64,000 bases of DNA from Janthinobacterium lividum PAMC 25724 (GTDB taxonomy: Bacteria; Pseudomonadota; Gammaproteobacteria; Burkholderiales; Burkholderiaceae_D). The notes under the pieces were generated by a model. That model had not been told where the DNA came from. It saw nothing but the letters and a program-made list of their open reading frames with translations, and did no database searches. The stretch is taken from the NCBI GenBank assembly GCA_000242815.2, contig AHHB01000036.1, positions 248,001 to 312,000 of the forward strand. The letters are read 5' to 3'. Of this stretch, positions 27,678-39,800 are shown one piece after another (position 1 is the first letter of the stretch; every line of letters begins with the position of its first letter). A program made the position numbers and the translations under genes.

Positions 27678-28361
27678 TCAGGAACGGTACAGCCGGCTGT
27701 ACTGCACTTCGTGCCGCATCGACAGCAGCGACAGGCCGGGCGCCCAGTTGCCCATCTCCGCGTCTGCTATGGTTTGCGCCGTGCCGGCCGCCGCTTCAAG
27801 TTCAGGGCGCAATGACAGCAATAAACGCTGGCCCGCCACCTGCCCCAGCGGCACGGATTTCACGCAGACGAGCACCTGGTTTTCCGCCCAGGCGAACAGC
27901 ATCGCCAGCAGCGCTTCTTGGCGCGGGATCGCCAGCGCCACCACGGCGCAGGCATAGGCTGTGGGCAGCGCCACTTCCGGCTGGCTCTGCAGCATGTCGA
28001 TCAGCACGCCATCGGCCACGCCCAGCTCGGCCAGCAGCTTGGTCAGGGAATAGCCCATCTGGATAGTTTCGGCGCGGAACTCCGCCGTGTCGCGCGAGGC
28101 GATAAAGCGCTCGCTCCAACACTGCACGGCGCACAGGTCCTGCGCTTCAAACGCCTGCATCAAGCGCCAGCACAAAGGCGCTTCCCAGCGCGCCATCACC
28201 TGCGCCAGATGCTGCGAGATCCAACCGCGCGCCGTCACCGCGTCCGTCACAAGGCCTGCTTCGAGCGCCGCTTCCAGCCCCTGCGAATAGCTGTAGGCGC
28301 CTATCGGCAAGGCCGGGCTGGCGAACTGCAGCAGATGCAGCAAGGCCGATGCCTGCATCAT
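27678..28361 (-). CDS. ureF: urease accessory protein UreF
   Basis: A 227-residue all-helical protein that bridges UreG to UreD-urease. Start [20 protein letters not shown] followed by [13 protein letters not shown] is the family signature, and [12 protein letters not shown] at the C-terminus is conserved. The frame runs open 145 codons further upstream through ureE, but the ATGATG at 28361/28358 overlapping the ureE TGA is the natural coupled start. Confidence 0.95.
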   Translation of the reverse strand: MMQASALLHLLQFASPALPIGAYSYSQGLEAALEAGLVTDAVTARGWISQHLAQVMARWEAPLCWRLMQAFEAQDLCAVQCWSERFIASRDTAEFRAETIQMGYSLTKLLAELGVADGVLIDMLQSQPEVALPTAYACAVVALAIPRQEALLAMLFAWAENQVLVCVKSVPLGQVAGQRLLLSLRPELEAAAGTAQTIADAEMGNWAPGLSLLSMRHEVQYSRLYRS

Positions 28362-28882
28362 GCGGCGCACGGCACATCGCCGGGGCGGTGGATTTTCTGC
28401 CGCAGCGGCACGGGCGCCAGCAAGTGCTGGCCGTGGCCGTCGTGGTGCCCATGGCCGCCGCCGTATGCGCCAGCTTCCGGCTCGAACGGCGCGTCTTCTT
28501 CCGTCACCAATGCCTGCAAGCCTTGCAGCATCTCCTTCAATACCGGATCTTTGCGGATGCGCAAAAAACCATCGCCCACCTGCGCCTGCGTGTGGCGATT
28601 GCCCAGATGAAATGCGCAGCGCAGCAGGGTGTGGGAATCGAGGCACTGCACCAGATAGGTCGGTTCGCGCGCGGCGACGATCTGCACCACCTGCCCGCTT
28701 GGGCCCGTCATGCGTTCGCCGTCGCGCAGTACAGTGCCGCGCACGGTGAACACGGCCACCTCGTCGCCATTCGACAGCACGGCGCGCAGCCGGCATTTTT
28801 CGCGCTGATCATAGGGCAGCACAAGTTGCGCGAAGGGCGTGCGGTCGTCGTTCGCACCGAGCTTGGTATGCAATGTGAGCAT
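28358..28882 (-). CDS. ureE: urease nickel-delivery chaperone UreE
   Basis: A 174-residue dimeric metallochaperone. The N-terminal peptide-binding domain (VLPYDQREKCRLRAVLSNGD), the central ferredoxin-like domain with the conserved nickel-site His (AFHLGNRHTQAQVGDGFLRI) and a His/Gly-rich tail (GGGHGHHDGHGQHLL) that binds extra Ni2+ are all visible. It lies 12 bases after ureC and overlaps ureF by 4 bases. Confidence 0.95.
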   Translation of the reverse strand: MLTLHTKLGANDDRTPFAQLVLPYDQREKCRLRAVLSNGDEVAVFTVRGTVLRDGERMTGPSGQVVQIVAAREPTYLVQCLDSHTLLRCAFHLGNRHTQAQVGDGFLRIRKDPVLKEMLQGLQALVTEEDAPFEPEAGAYGGGHGHHDGHGQHLLAPVPLRQKIHRPGDVPCAA

Positions 28883-28894
28883 GATGCCTCCTGT

Positions 28895-30595
<1,701 letters not shown>

Positions 30596-30596
30596 A

Positions 30597-30926
30597 TCAA
30601 TCCTTTCCTGGTGGAGTGTCTTGCAGTTCGCCCATCACTGCGCCATTGAAGCCGTAGACCTTGCGCTCACCTGCCAGCGCCACCAGCTCCACCGTGCGCC
30701 GCTGGCCCGGCTCAAAGCGCACGGCGGTACCGGCAGTAATATTGAGGCGCATGCCGTAGGCACGCCAGCGCTCGAAGTCCAGCGCCGGGTTGACTTCAAA
30801 AAAGTGGAAGTGCGAGCCGACCTGGATAGGCCGGTCACCGCGATTGGCCACCACCACGGTGGCCGTGGCGCGATCTGCATTGAGGGTGATTACGCCTTCT
30901 TCCAATTTGTATTCGCCTGGTGTCAT
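30597..30926 (-). CDS. ureB: urease beta subunit
   Basis: A 109-residue small structural subunit. [20 protein letters not shown], then [20 protein letters not shown] and [20 protein letters not shown], are diagnostic. It packs with UreA and UreC in the trimeric holoenzyme. 30 bases after ureA. Confidence 0.96.
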   Translation of the reverse strand: MTPGEYKLEEGVITLNADRATATVVVANRGDRPIQVGSHFHFFEVNPALDFERWRAYGMRLNITAGTAVRFEPGQRRTVELVALAGERKVYGFNGAVMGELQDTPPGKD

Positions 30927-30956
30927 GAGGAACTCCTTTCAATGTCGCTGGTATGC

Positions 30957-31259
30957 TTACACTATCGGATGATGCACGGTCACCAGCTTGCTGCCATCGG
31001 GGAAGGTCGCTTCCACCTGAATATCGGGGATCATCTCTGCGATGCCATCCATGACGTCGGCACGCGAGAGTATTTTGCTACCGTCCGACATCAGCTGCGC
31101 TACCGATTTTCCATCGCGCGCACCTTCCATGATGGCGGCGCTGATCAAGGCCACCGCTTCCGGATAATTCAATTTCAGGCCGCGCGCCAGGCGCCGTTCG
31201 GCCAGTAGCGCGGCCGTAAAAATGAGCAGCTTGTCTTTTTCGCGGGGAGTCAGGTCCAT
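30957..31259 (-). CDS. ureA: urease gamma subunit
   Basis: A 100-residue subunit: [40 protein letters not shown] and a C-terminus in VHHPIV. The upstream in-frame extension to 31316 overlaps ureD and is rejected. 25 bases after ureD. Confidence 0.96.
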   Translation of the reverse strand: MDLTPREKDKLLIFTAALLAERRLARGLKLNYPEAVALISAAIMEGARDGKSVAQLMSDGSKILSRADVMDGIAEMIPDIQVEATFPDGSKLVTVHHPIV

Positions 31260-31284
31260 GGTTTTCCTTGTGCCTCTTTTCTGA

Positions 31285-32151
31285 TCAAGTGTTCCAGATA
31301 CGGGGCACGACGGCATCGCGCCCCAGCATGGCGGGGCGCAGTAGCAGCCAGGCAGCCAGCATGATCCTGCGCGCCGCCTCGCTGTCGCCGCACAGCAGGC
31401 GTACCACCACCAGCGATTTCATGTGCGTAGCGCCGAATACGGCGCCAACCGGCACCTCGATCTCGCGCAAGGCAGCCAGCACGGCGGCAGCAAGGGGGCG
31501 GCCGACGGCGATCAGGGTGGCGCATACCGTGTGGCCAGCCAGGCCCAGGGGACTGGCCATCAGCGGACCGCCGGCCGCCAGCATGCCCTGCTCCCACCAC
31601 AGCAGCTTGCCGCCGCGCCGGATCTGCACCTGCTGGGCGATGCTGCCCTGGTTAAAAATTTCGCCAGCAGCGCTGCGACCCAGGCAGACGATGTCGCAGC
31701 CAATGTAGTTGGCGTTCGCCGCCAGTTCCACCTCGTGGCGCAGGCGCACGCAAGCCTGATTGAAAAAGATGCTCTCCTGCGGCAGCCACTCGATGGTGGC
31801 GCCGCTACCGGCGCGCAGCACGATGTGCTGGCCCGAGACATGGCCGTTGGCACGGTACCACTTGGCGGCGCCCGGTGACGTAAGAAAGGCATGCGCGCCT
31901 TCGCCCACCGTAGCATCGACGGCCAGTTGGTCGCCGCCCACCACGCCGCCGGGCGGATGAATGATGATGGCGTGGCAGACGGCCCCGCCTTCCGGATACA
32001 AAGGCTTTTGCACACGCAGGGGGCCGCTGTGCGTGCGTTCGACCAGGCGGCTGACACCATCACGCCAGGCAAAACCCAGGCGCAAATGCGCCTGCCAAGC
32101 GTCATGCGCGCGGGCCTGTGAGGGGATGGCTGGGTGGGTGCAGTCTGGCAT
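31285..32151 (-). CDS. ureD: urease accessory protein UreD
   Basis: A 288-residue scaffold protein (UreD/UreH) that binds urease and, with UreF-UreG, forms the activation complex. [40 protein letters not shown] and [20 protein letters not shown] are the typical motifs. It is the first gene of the operon ureD-A-B-C-E-F-G-hupE. No urea transporter, UreR-type regulator or NtrC-type site was found in the 130 bases upstream. Confidence 0.95.
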   Translation of the reverse strand: MPDCTHPAIPSQARAHDAWQAHLRLGFAWRDGVSRLVERTHSGPLRVQKPLYPEGGAVCHAIIIHPPGGVVGGDQLAVDATVGEGAHAFLTSPGAAKWYRANGHVSGQHIVLRAGSGATIEWLPQESIFFNQACVRLRHEVELAANANYIGCDIVCLGRSAAGEIFNQGSIAQQVQIRRGGKLLWWEQGMLAAGGPLMASPLGLAGHTVCATLIAVGRPLAAAVLAALREIEVPVGAVFGATHMKSLVVVRLLCGDSEAARRIMLAAWLLLRPAMLGRDAVVPRIWNT

Positions 32152-32281
32152 ACGGGCAATCGCGTAAATAAGCGACTACCTAAGCAGGATATGTGCCAGC
32201 GTCAGGAGAAGAAATAGCGAACATTGCGCACCACGCGGCGGTAGACGCACCGGCATGGTGCACCGGCCGCACCGCAGTGTT

Positions 32282-34486
32282 TTATGCCAAGGCCAGAGTA
32301 CGCCGTTCGCGCAGCAAGACCGTAAACGGTGCCGCCGCCAGCGGAGGGCTGAAATAATAGCCCTGCATTTCGTCACAGCCATGTTGCGTCAGGAAGTCCA
32401 CCTGTGCACGCGTTTCCACGCCTTCGGCGATGACGCGCATGTCCAGGTTGTGCGCCAGCGAGATGACGGAACGGGCGATGGCCGCGTCGCTGCTGCTGGT
32501 GGTGACGTCGTCGACGAAAGACTTGTCGATTTTCAGCACGTCGATGGGGAAGCGCTTCAGATAGCCGAGGCTGGAATAGCCGGTGCCGAAGTCGTCGAGC
32601 GAAATGCCGACGCCGATATCCTTCAGGCGCGTGAGGGCCGCCACTGCCTTGTCCGGGTCGCCCATCACCGTGCTTTCCGTGATCTCGATACCCAGGCAGG
32701 CGGGCGTGATAGCGTATTTGCGCAATACCGCCTCGACGAACGGCACCGTGTGATCCTGCGCGAACTGCTTGCCCGACAGGTTGACGGCCACCTTGATGCT
32801 GCCCAGGCCCGCGTCGAGCCAGGAGCGAATTTGTGCGCATACGCTTTCGAGCACCCATTCGCCGATGGCCGTGATCAAGCCGTATTCCTCGGCCAGCGCG
32901 ATGAACAGGCCGGGCGGCACCTTGCCCAGCACCGGGTTATCCCAGCGCAGCAGTGCTTCCGCGCCCAGCAAGGCGCCCGTACGCAAGCACATTTGCGGCT
33001 GGTAATGCACCTCGAATTCATCACGGCAGATGGCGCCGCGCAGTTGCTGCTGCATGGCCAGCCGGGCGCGGATATCGCTGCCCATGCGTTCCGTGAAGAA
33101 AGCGTAATGATCACGCCCCATTTCCTTGGCGCGCACCAGGGCCGTGTCGGCGTGACGCAGCACGTCGTCGAGGCTGTCGCCATCGGCCGGGCACATGGCG
33201 ATGCCGATGCTGGTGGTCAGCGCCAGGCGCTCGCCGTCGACGCTGAGCTCTTCGCGCAAGCCGGCCAGAATGGTTTGCGCCAGCGCCAGCGTGCGCCCCA
33301 GCAAGACATCGTCGTGCAGCAGGATCTGGAATTCGTCGCCGCCCTGGCGCGCCACCGTGTCACCCTCGCGCACGCAGCCCGAGAGGAAACGCGCCACCAC
33401 TTGCAGCGTCTTGTCCCCCACGGCCTGGCCATGCGAATCGTTGATATTCTTGAAGCGGTCCAGGTCTAGGCACATCAGCACCACTTGCTGGCCGTCGCGC
33501 AGGGCGTTGGTGCGCGCTTGTCCAAAGCGCTCGCGCAGCAGCACGCGGTTCGGCAAGCCGGTCAGCGCGTCGTGGTAGGAGAGGAAGTCGATCAGATGCT
33601 GCTCGGCCTTGCGCTCGCTGATATCGAGGAAAACGCCCACGTAGTTGATCACGTCGCCGTCCGGGCCATGCACGGTCGACACGCTGAGCAAACAGGGATA
33701 GGTGTCGCCACTCTTGCGCCGCGTCTGTACTTCGCCCGACCAGCAGCCGCTGCTGTGTAAGCCCTGGCGCAAGGCCAGCAACACCGCTTCGCCCGTGTGC
33801 TCGGCGTGCAGGCGCATGATGTCGGTACCCACCACATCCTGCGCCGCGTAGCCGGTGATGCGTGTAAACGCAGGATTGGCCGTGACGATGACGCCGCTCG
33901 GATCGGTGATCAGGATGGCGTCCTGGGTGGCCTCAAAGACTTGGCCCGACAGGCGCAGCAATGCTTCATTGGCGCGGCGGATCTGCACTTCGCGTGCCAG
34001 GGTGCTGGCCACCTGCTCCAGTTCGGCCGTGCGTTCGACCACGCGCCGTTCCAGGTTGGCACGCTCTTGTGTCAGCTGCAGCTGCGCCCGCGCCAGGCGT
34101 ACGTGCGCATCGGTGCGAGCAAGAATTTCCTCGGCCTGGAAGGGCTTGGCGATGAAATCGACGGCGCCCAGCGCAAAGCCGCGCACCTTGTCGTCCGTAT
34201 CGTACTGCGCCGACAGGAAAATCACCGGCACCTGGCACAGCGACGGTATCTGCTTGAGGCGACGGCAGACTTCAAAGCCATCGAGGCCCGGCATGCGCAC
34301 GTCGAGCAAGATCAGCTCCGGCGGGCGCGCCTGGGCCGTCCACAGCGCCAGTTCACCGTTCGGCGCCTGGCGCACCGCATAGCCGGCGCCGCTGAGCAAA
34401 TCGCTCAACAACTTCAGCGAAGCAGGTGTATCTTCAACAATCAGTACTTCGCCCTTAGCATTCACTTCGGAAAAATCGCGGTGCAT
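32282..34486 (-). CDS. REC-PAS-GGDEF-EAL response regulator
   Basis: A 734-residue cytoplasmic c-di-GMP protein. The receiver domain (about 13-130) has EDTPASLKLLSDLLSGAG and phospho-Asp in LILLDVRMPGLDGFEV. A coiled coil is followed by a PAS domain (FEATQDAILITDPSGVIVTA), GGDEF (RQGGDEFQILL, catalytic motif intact) and EAL (GAEALLRW, DDFGTGYSSLGYL, KIDKSFVDD, EGVET). Both output motifs look active. The two histidine kinases encoded just upstream on the same strand are the likely phosphodonors; the gap to the nearer one is 174 bases. Confidence 0.92.
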   Translation of the reverse strand: MHRDFSEVNAKGEVLIVEDTPASLKLLSDLLSGAGYAVRQAPNGELALWTAQARPPELILLDVRMPGLDGFEVCRRLKQIPSLCQVPVIFLSAQYDTDDKVRGFALGAVDFIAKPFQAEEILARTDAHVRLARAQLQLTQERANLERRVVERTAELEQVASTLAREVQIRRANEALLRLSGQVFEATQDAILITDPSGVIVTANPAFTRITGYAAQDVVGTDIMRLHAEHTGEAVLLALRQGLHSSGCWSGEVQTRRKSGDTYPCLLSVSTVHGPDGDVINYVGVFLDISERKAEQHLIDFLSYHDALTGLPNRVLLRERFGQARTNALRDGQQVVLMCLDLDRFKNINDSHGQAVGDKTLQVVARFLSGCVREGDTVARQGGDEFQILLHDDVLLGRTLALAQTILAGLREELSVDGERLALTTSIGIAMCPADGDSLDDVLRHADTALVRAKEMGRDHYAFFTERMGSDIRARLAMQQQLRGAICRDEFEVHYQPQMCLRTGALLGAEALLRWDNPVLGKVPPGLFIALAEEYGLITAIGEWVLESVCAQIRSWLDAGLGSIKVAVNLSGKQFAQDHTVPFVEAVLRKYAITPACLGIEITESTVMGDPDKAVAALTRLKDIGVGISLDDFGTGYSSLGYLKRFPIDVLKIDKSFVDDVTTSSSDAAIARSVISLAHNLDMRVIAEGVETRAQVDFLTQHGCDEMQGYYFSPPLAAAPFTVLLRERRTLALA

Positions 34487-34660
34487 GTAGCAGTTCTCTC
34501 AGCTTTGGATGAGGCGCGGCAGTCAATTGCCACGCTGGACAAGACATTTCGTTGCAATGAGCTACATACCATCATCATAATCTTTATTGCAATTTAGCAC
34601 CATCAATCCACGGCACTGAGCCCTTCTTTCATCGCATTTGATGTTGTCAGCCCACACTTT

Positions 34661-36832
34661 TCAGCTAGGCGCCAGCGCGACCTCACTGTCCAACAAGATG
34701 CATAGCTGCCGGTACTGATGCTGGTCGAGCATGGCTTGCAGCGGCGCCAGCAACGGTGCCGCCGCCGGCGGCAAGGCCACCAGCAACTGCCCCACCCTGA
34801 CTAGGTTCAATTCGCGCAGTGCTGTCTGCAGGGCGGCGCGTTCGTCCCGGGACAGCAATCGCAAATCTTGCGCCTGCAGTACCGGCGCCACTTGCGCCTG
34901 CAGCGACATGACTGGCGACATGGGTGCCTGCACCTGTGCCGGCGCCTGCGCTGCCTGCGCGGGAATGCTGAAACGGAAGGTAGCCCCCTGCCCCGCCATG
35001 GACTCCAGCGTCAGTTCGCCTTTCATCAACTGCACCAATTCGCGCGAGATGGCCAAGCCCAGGCCCGTGCCATCCTTCGGTCCCGAGCTGTCGGCCTGCA
35101 CGAATGGTTCAAAGATGCGCTGCTGGTCCTCCGGGGCGATGCCGATGCCCGTATCGCTGACGGCGAACGACAAGCACCATGTGGCGTCATCGCGCCATTC
35201 GGCGCGCACGCGCAAGGTGACCTCGCCGCTGCCGGCGAACTTGACGGCATTCGACATCAGGTTCAGCAGCACCTGGCGCAAGCGCGTCGCATCGAGCAGC
35301 ACTGCCGCCGGCAGATCCGTGCAATCGAGGCGCAGGGCCAGTCCCTGCTGCTCGGCGCGCATGCCCAGCATGTCCATGACTTCCTGCAACAGGGGTGCCA
35401 GCGCCACCACGCTCGCCTGCGCCTGCAAGCGCCCAGCTTCGCCCTTCGACAAGTCAAGAATTTCATTGATCAACGTCAATAAATGCTTGCCGGAGCGGTG
35501 GATGATGGCCAGGTTGCGCTTTTCCTCGTCCTGCATATTGGGCGAGGCGGCCATCAGGCGCGAAAAACCGATCACGGAATTCAAGGGTGTGCGCAATTCA
35601 TGGCTCATGTTCGCCAGGAAGGTGCTCTTGGCACGGTTCGCTGCCTGTGCCTGGCTAACGGCCACCGACAGGGCACTCGTGCGCTCGGCCACCAGCTCTT
35701 CCAAATGATGGCGGTGGCGCAGCAGTTCCAGTTCAGCCTCGCGGTGCGCGGTGATGTCGTAGTTGGAGCCCACCAGGCGCATGGGCCGGCCCAGCCCATC
35801 GCGAAAGATCACGGCATCGGCCTTGATGTAGCGGATGGTGCCATCGGGCCACAGGATGCGGTACTCGTGCGTGAACGCCTTGCCGCTGCCGAGCGCGGCG
35901 CGCAGAGCCTCTTTGACGGCCGGCACGTCCTCTGGCATCAGCGCCGCGCGCCAGATCGCCGCGGGCGCCATGGCGCTGGCCGCATCGGCCTTGAACTGCG
36001 CATACATCTGTTCATCCCATTGCAATGCGTCGCTGCTGACGTTCCAGTCCCAGATGCCGATGCTGGCCGCACCCGTCGCCATCTGCACGCGCTCTTCGCT
36101 GCGTTGCAGGGCACGGTAGCGGCTGTCGAGTAGCGCCACCATGTCGCGGATGGAACGGTACAGAGTGCGCAGCTCGCCTTGGAACCACGCTTTCGGCGGC
36201 GTGCCGAATGCTTCGCCCTGCCCCGCCTTGACGCCCGCCGCGTACTGGCCGATGATCTTCAAGGGCTTGAGCATCAAACACCACATGAGCAGCCAGATGC
36301 TGGCCAGCAGGATTGCGTCGAGCGCCACGATCATGGCGCCGATGCCCAGCGCGCGCTGCCGCAGCTGCGCGTTCAGCAGGGCCGGCGTCGCATAGACGGC
36401 AACGCTGCCGATCACTTGTCCGCCTATCGTCACGGGGCGCCGCTGCACCAGCCAGGCCGGATCGGGCGAAAGCGAGGAAAGGCTGTCGATACTGCCGTCG
36501 GCATTGCGGCGCAGGGCCAGCGCTTCCTTGCCGATGCCCGGCGTCAGGGCAGCGGCTACCAGTTCGCGCTTGCCCAGCATGCTGCGCATGATGGCCTGCA
36601 TCTGCTTTTCATCCAGATTCCACAATGGCAGTTCGATGGCCACGGCCAACTGGTCAGCGCTCACTGACAGGCTGTCATGCAGCTGCTGCCAACGCTGGCT
36701 GCGTTCGGACTGGTAAAACAGTACGGCAAACACCAGCAGCAAGGCCGTGACGACGAAGGTCAGCGCCACGCTGACGGCCAGCACGATGGACACGCCACCG
36801 AGGCGGGCGCCTTTGGGTGTGTAAAAAGTCAT
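34661..36832 (-). CDS. PAS-containing sensor histidine kinase with unnamed C-terminal tail domain
   Basis: A 723-residue membrane kinase. TM1 (about 15-40), a periplasmic domain of about 120 residues, TM2 (about 165-190), a linker and PAS_3-type domain (GIWDWNVSSDALQWDEQMYA), HisKA ([20 protein letters not shown]) and HATPase (GTGLGLAISRELVQLMKGEL). There is no receiver domain. The last ~75 residues (ERAALQTALRELNLVRVGQL ... MLDQHQYRQLCILL) resemble the tail of the adjacent hybrid kinase. Its ATG overlaps the stop of that gene (ATGA), so they are translationally coupled. Confidence 0.9.
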   Translation of the reverse strand: MTFYTPKGARLGGVSIVLAVSVALTFVVTALLLVFAVLFYQSERSQRWQQLHDSLSVSADQLAVAIELPLWNLDEKQMQAIMRSMLGKRELVAAALTPGIGKEALALRRNADGSIDSLSSLSPDPAWLVQRRPVTIGGQVIGSVAVYATPALLNAQLRQRALGIGAMIVALDAILLASIWLLMWCLMLKPLKIIGQYAAGVKAGQGEAFGTPPKAWFQGELRTLYRSIRDMVALLDSRYRALQRSEERVQMATGAASIGIWDWNVSSDALQWDEQMYAQFKADAASAMAPAAIWRAALMPEDVPAVKEALRAALGSGKAFTHEYRILWPDGTIRYIKADAVIFRDGLGRPMRLVGSNYDITAHREAELELLRHRHHLEELVAERTSALSVAVSQAQAANRAKSTFLANMSHELRTPLNSVIGFSRLMAASPNMQDEEKRNLAIIHRSGKHLLTLINEILDLSKGEAGRLQAQASVVALAPLLQEVMDMLGMRAEQQGLALRLDCTDLPAAVLLDATRLRQVLLNLMSNAVKFAGSGEVTLRVRAEWRDDATWCLSFAVSDTGIGIAPEDQQRIFEPFVQADSSGPKDGTGLGLAISRELVQLMKGELTLESMAGQGATFRFSIPAQAAQAPAQVQAPMSPVMSLQAQVAPVLQAQDLRLLSRDERAALQTALRELNLVRVGQLLVALPPAAAPLLAPLQAMLDQHQYRQLCILLDSEVALAPS

Positions 36833-39800
36833 GCGTCTTCGCCCTGCGGCTCGCAGTCCAGCTGCGCCAGCAAGGTGCACAGCGACTGATACTGGTGCTG
36901 TTCCAGCATCGCGGCGATGTGCGCGGACAGTTGCGGCAGGCTGCTTGCCACGCCGGCCAGCACGATGGTGCTGCGCCGCAAATCGAGCGCTTGCACGGCT
37001 TCGAGCAGTGCCTGCCGTTCGGTCGCGCCCAACTGGCCCAGCGCCTGCTGCAAGTCAAAAGCTGCCACCGGCACACACGGCGGCGCGGCGGCTGTGCGCT
37101 GGAAGCGCACACCAAGTTGCTGCTCCAGCATGGCGAACAGGTGTTCTTGCTCGATCGGTTTGCGCAGGAAGCCATCGGCGCCGGCCGCCAGGGCCTCCTG
37201 CTTTTCTTCCTCGAAGGCGGAAGCGGTCATGATCACCAGGCGCGGCTGCACCAGTGTCGTTTGCGCGCGCAGCCAGCGCGTCAGCGCCAAGCCATCCATG
37301 TCCGGCATGCGCCAGTCGCTCAGCACCATGTCATAGCGCTGCGCCGCCAGCATGGCTTGCGCCTGCGCGCCGCCAGCCGCTTCCTGCAGCTGGAAGCCCA
37401 GCGGCGCCAGCAAGCCCGACAGCAGCTTGCGGCAGTTGTCGTCATCATCGACCAACAGCACCATGCGCCCGCGCTGACCCGGCGGCAGGCGCGCCACGCG
37501 TCCCGGCGCCAGCGCCGGGACGGCCGCTTGCTGCAGCAGCGGCGCACGCAGGTCGAAACGGAATACGGCGCCTGCGCCCAGCGTGGATTCGACACTTAGC
37601 TCGCCGCCCATCAGGCGCACGAATTCGCGCGAAATGGTCAGCCCCAGTCCCGTGCCGGCCTGCGCCACCGCGCTGTCGGCCTGCACGAAGGGTTCAAAGA
37701 TGCGTTCCATATCCTCTTCCGCAATGCCGCTGCCGGTATCGCGCACGGCAAACGCCAGCGCCATCTGCCCACCTTCTGCCGCCTGGCACGTCAGCGACAA
37801 GGTGACGCTGCCGTGCTCGATGAACTTGAGCGCGTTCGACAGCAGATTGAGCAGCACCTGGCGCAGCTTGGCGCCATCGAGGCGCACCAGCGGTGGCACG
37901 CCGAAACGTTCGAGCTGCAGCGCGATGCCCTGCTCGCTCGAGCGCATGCGCACCATCTCGAGCACCTCATCGAGCACGCCATTCAAGTCCACTGGCCCGG
38001 TTTGCAGATGCATGCGGCCCGCTTCGATTTTGGATAACTCAAGGATATCGTTGATCAGGGTCAGCAAATGGTGACCGGCACGGTTGATGATGGCCAGATT
38101 ATGCTTTTCTTCCTCGAACATACTGCTCGAATCGGCCATCATCTGCGAAAAACCGATCACGGAGTTCAAGGGCGTGCGCAATTCGTGGCTCATGTTAGCC
38201 AGGAAGACGCTTTTCGCCCGATTCGCCGATTCGGCCTCGGTGACGGCCACCGACAGGGCGGCCGTACGCTGCTGTACCAGTTCCTCCAGGTGGTCGCGGT
38301 AGCCAAGCAATTCCTGCTCGCTATGCTTGCGCTCGGAAATGTCGACGATGCCGCTGCGCATCAGGCGCCGCCCGTCCATGGGCAATTTCACCAGCCGCAC
38401 TTCGCAGGGGAAAATGCTGCCATCGGCACGCCGCACATTGCGCTCCACCAGGACCGGCTCGCCCAGCATGGCGCGGCGCAGATGCTCTTCCATCATCAGC
38501 CCCAGCGGCAGGCCATCGGGCTGATTGCAGCTATACAGATCGAACGGCCCACGTGCCAGCAAAGCCTCGCGCGACAGGCCCAGCATGCGCTGCGCGCTGC
38601 TGTTGGCATCGACGAAGCGATCCAGGTCCAGGTCGTACACCAAGATGGCTTCCGGCGCATGCTCGACCAGTATGCGGAAGCGCTGCTCGCTCTCGCGCGC
38701 CTCGCTCTCGGCGCGGCGCAGGCGCCGACGCTGCAGCAGCAAGATGCTCAGCAAGCCGGTCATCACGATGAAGACGCCGCCCGCCAGCAACACGGCAAGG
38801 CGGTGTTCCTGCCACAGTTGCGGCGGCCGGTTGAAGAACACGGTGTGCGGTGGCAGGCGGCTGATGTCGGCATCCCAACGCTGCAGCTGTTCCCAGTCAT
38901 ACATCGGCAGCAGGCGGGCCGGCGGCAGCAAGGTGCCTGGCGCGGTGGGTGCCTGGCCGGCCAGCACGGCCAGCGACATCTGCGCCACCTGCTGCGCGGC
39001 CTGTTCGATATGCAGGATGGAGCCGCCCAGGATGCCCTTGCCGAGCGCCGCGTTGTACATGCCAAAAGTGGGAACATTGGCCAGTCGCGCCAACTGCATG
39101 GAAAACTGCACGGGCGTGGCGATGGCGCCGTCCACGTCGCGGTTGACATTGCCCGCCACCAGTACGGTATCGGCGGGCAAGTGCGCCACCTCCGCACGCA
39201 TCTGTGCCAGGGTCAGCTTATCGAGGTAGCGCATGGTCACCTTGCCCTGCCAAGCCAGCGCCGCCTGTTGCATGCTGCGCTTCAAGGCTTGGTCGGCCTC
39301 GCTGGTGCCGACGGCCATGACGATGGTTTTGGTCTCCGGAAACAGCGCAATGGCTTGCGCCAGCGTGCCAGGAAAATCGACATTCGCCTTTTGCTGCCAG
39401 ATGGCAGGCGGACTGCCGGGCGGCAAGGCCTTGCCCGAGCTGTTAATCGCCAGCACGGGCACGCCGTGCGTCAGCGGCACCAAGTCCGACAGCAAATAAT
39501 CGAGCGCGGGCTGCTGCATGGCGATGATCAGATCGGCCTTGCGCCCCATCACTTGAGTGTATCTCAAAAGCAACAAATCGCGCATCTCGTTGCGTAGCGC
39601 GGGATCGCCCTGGGTATTGAGGTTGAGATACTCGACCATGATGTCTTCGCTGGCCAGGCCAGCGGCGGCCATGGCGGCAACATAGGTACGCGTGTACGAT
39701 TCCACGCCGCCGCGGCCATATTCGTAAGCGTTGAGGAACAGCACGCGCTGGCCGTGATGCGGCGGCGCAGCGGCCGCCGTCAATGCTGACGCCGATGCCG

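Noticed and set aside
28362..28796. Long N-terminal extension of UreF
   Set aside because: Arg/Pro-rich mirror through ureE; the true start is the ATGATG overlapping the ureE stop.
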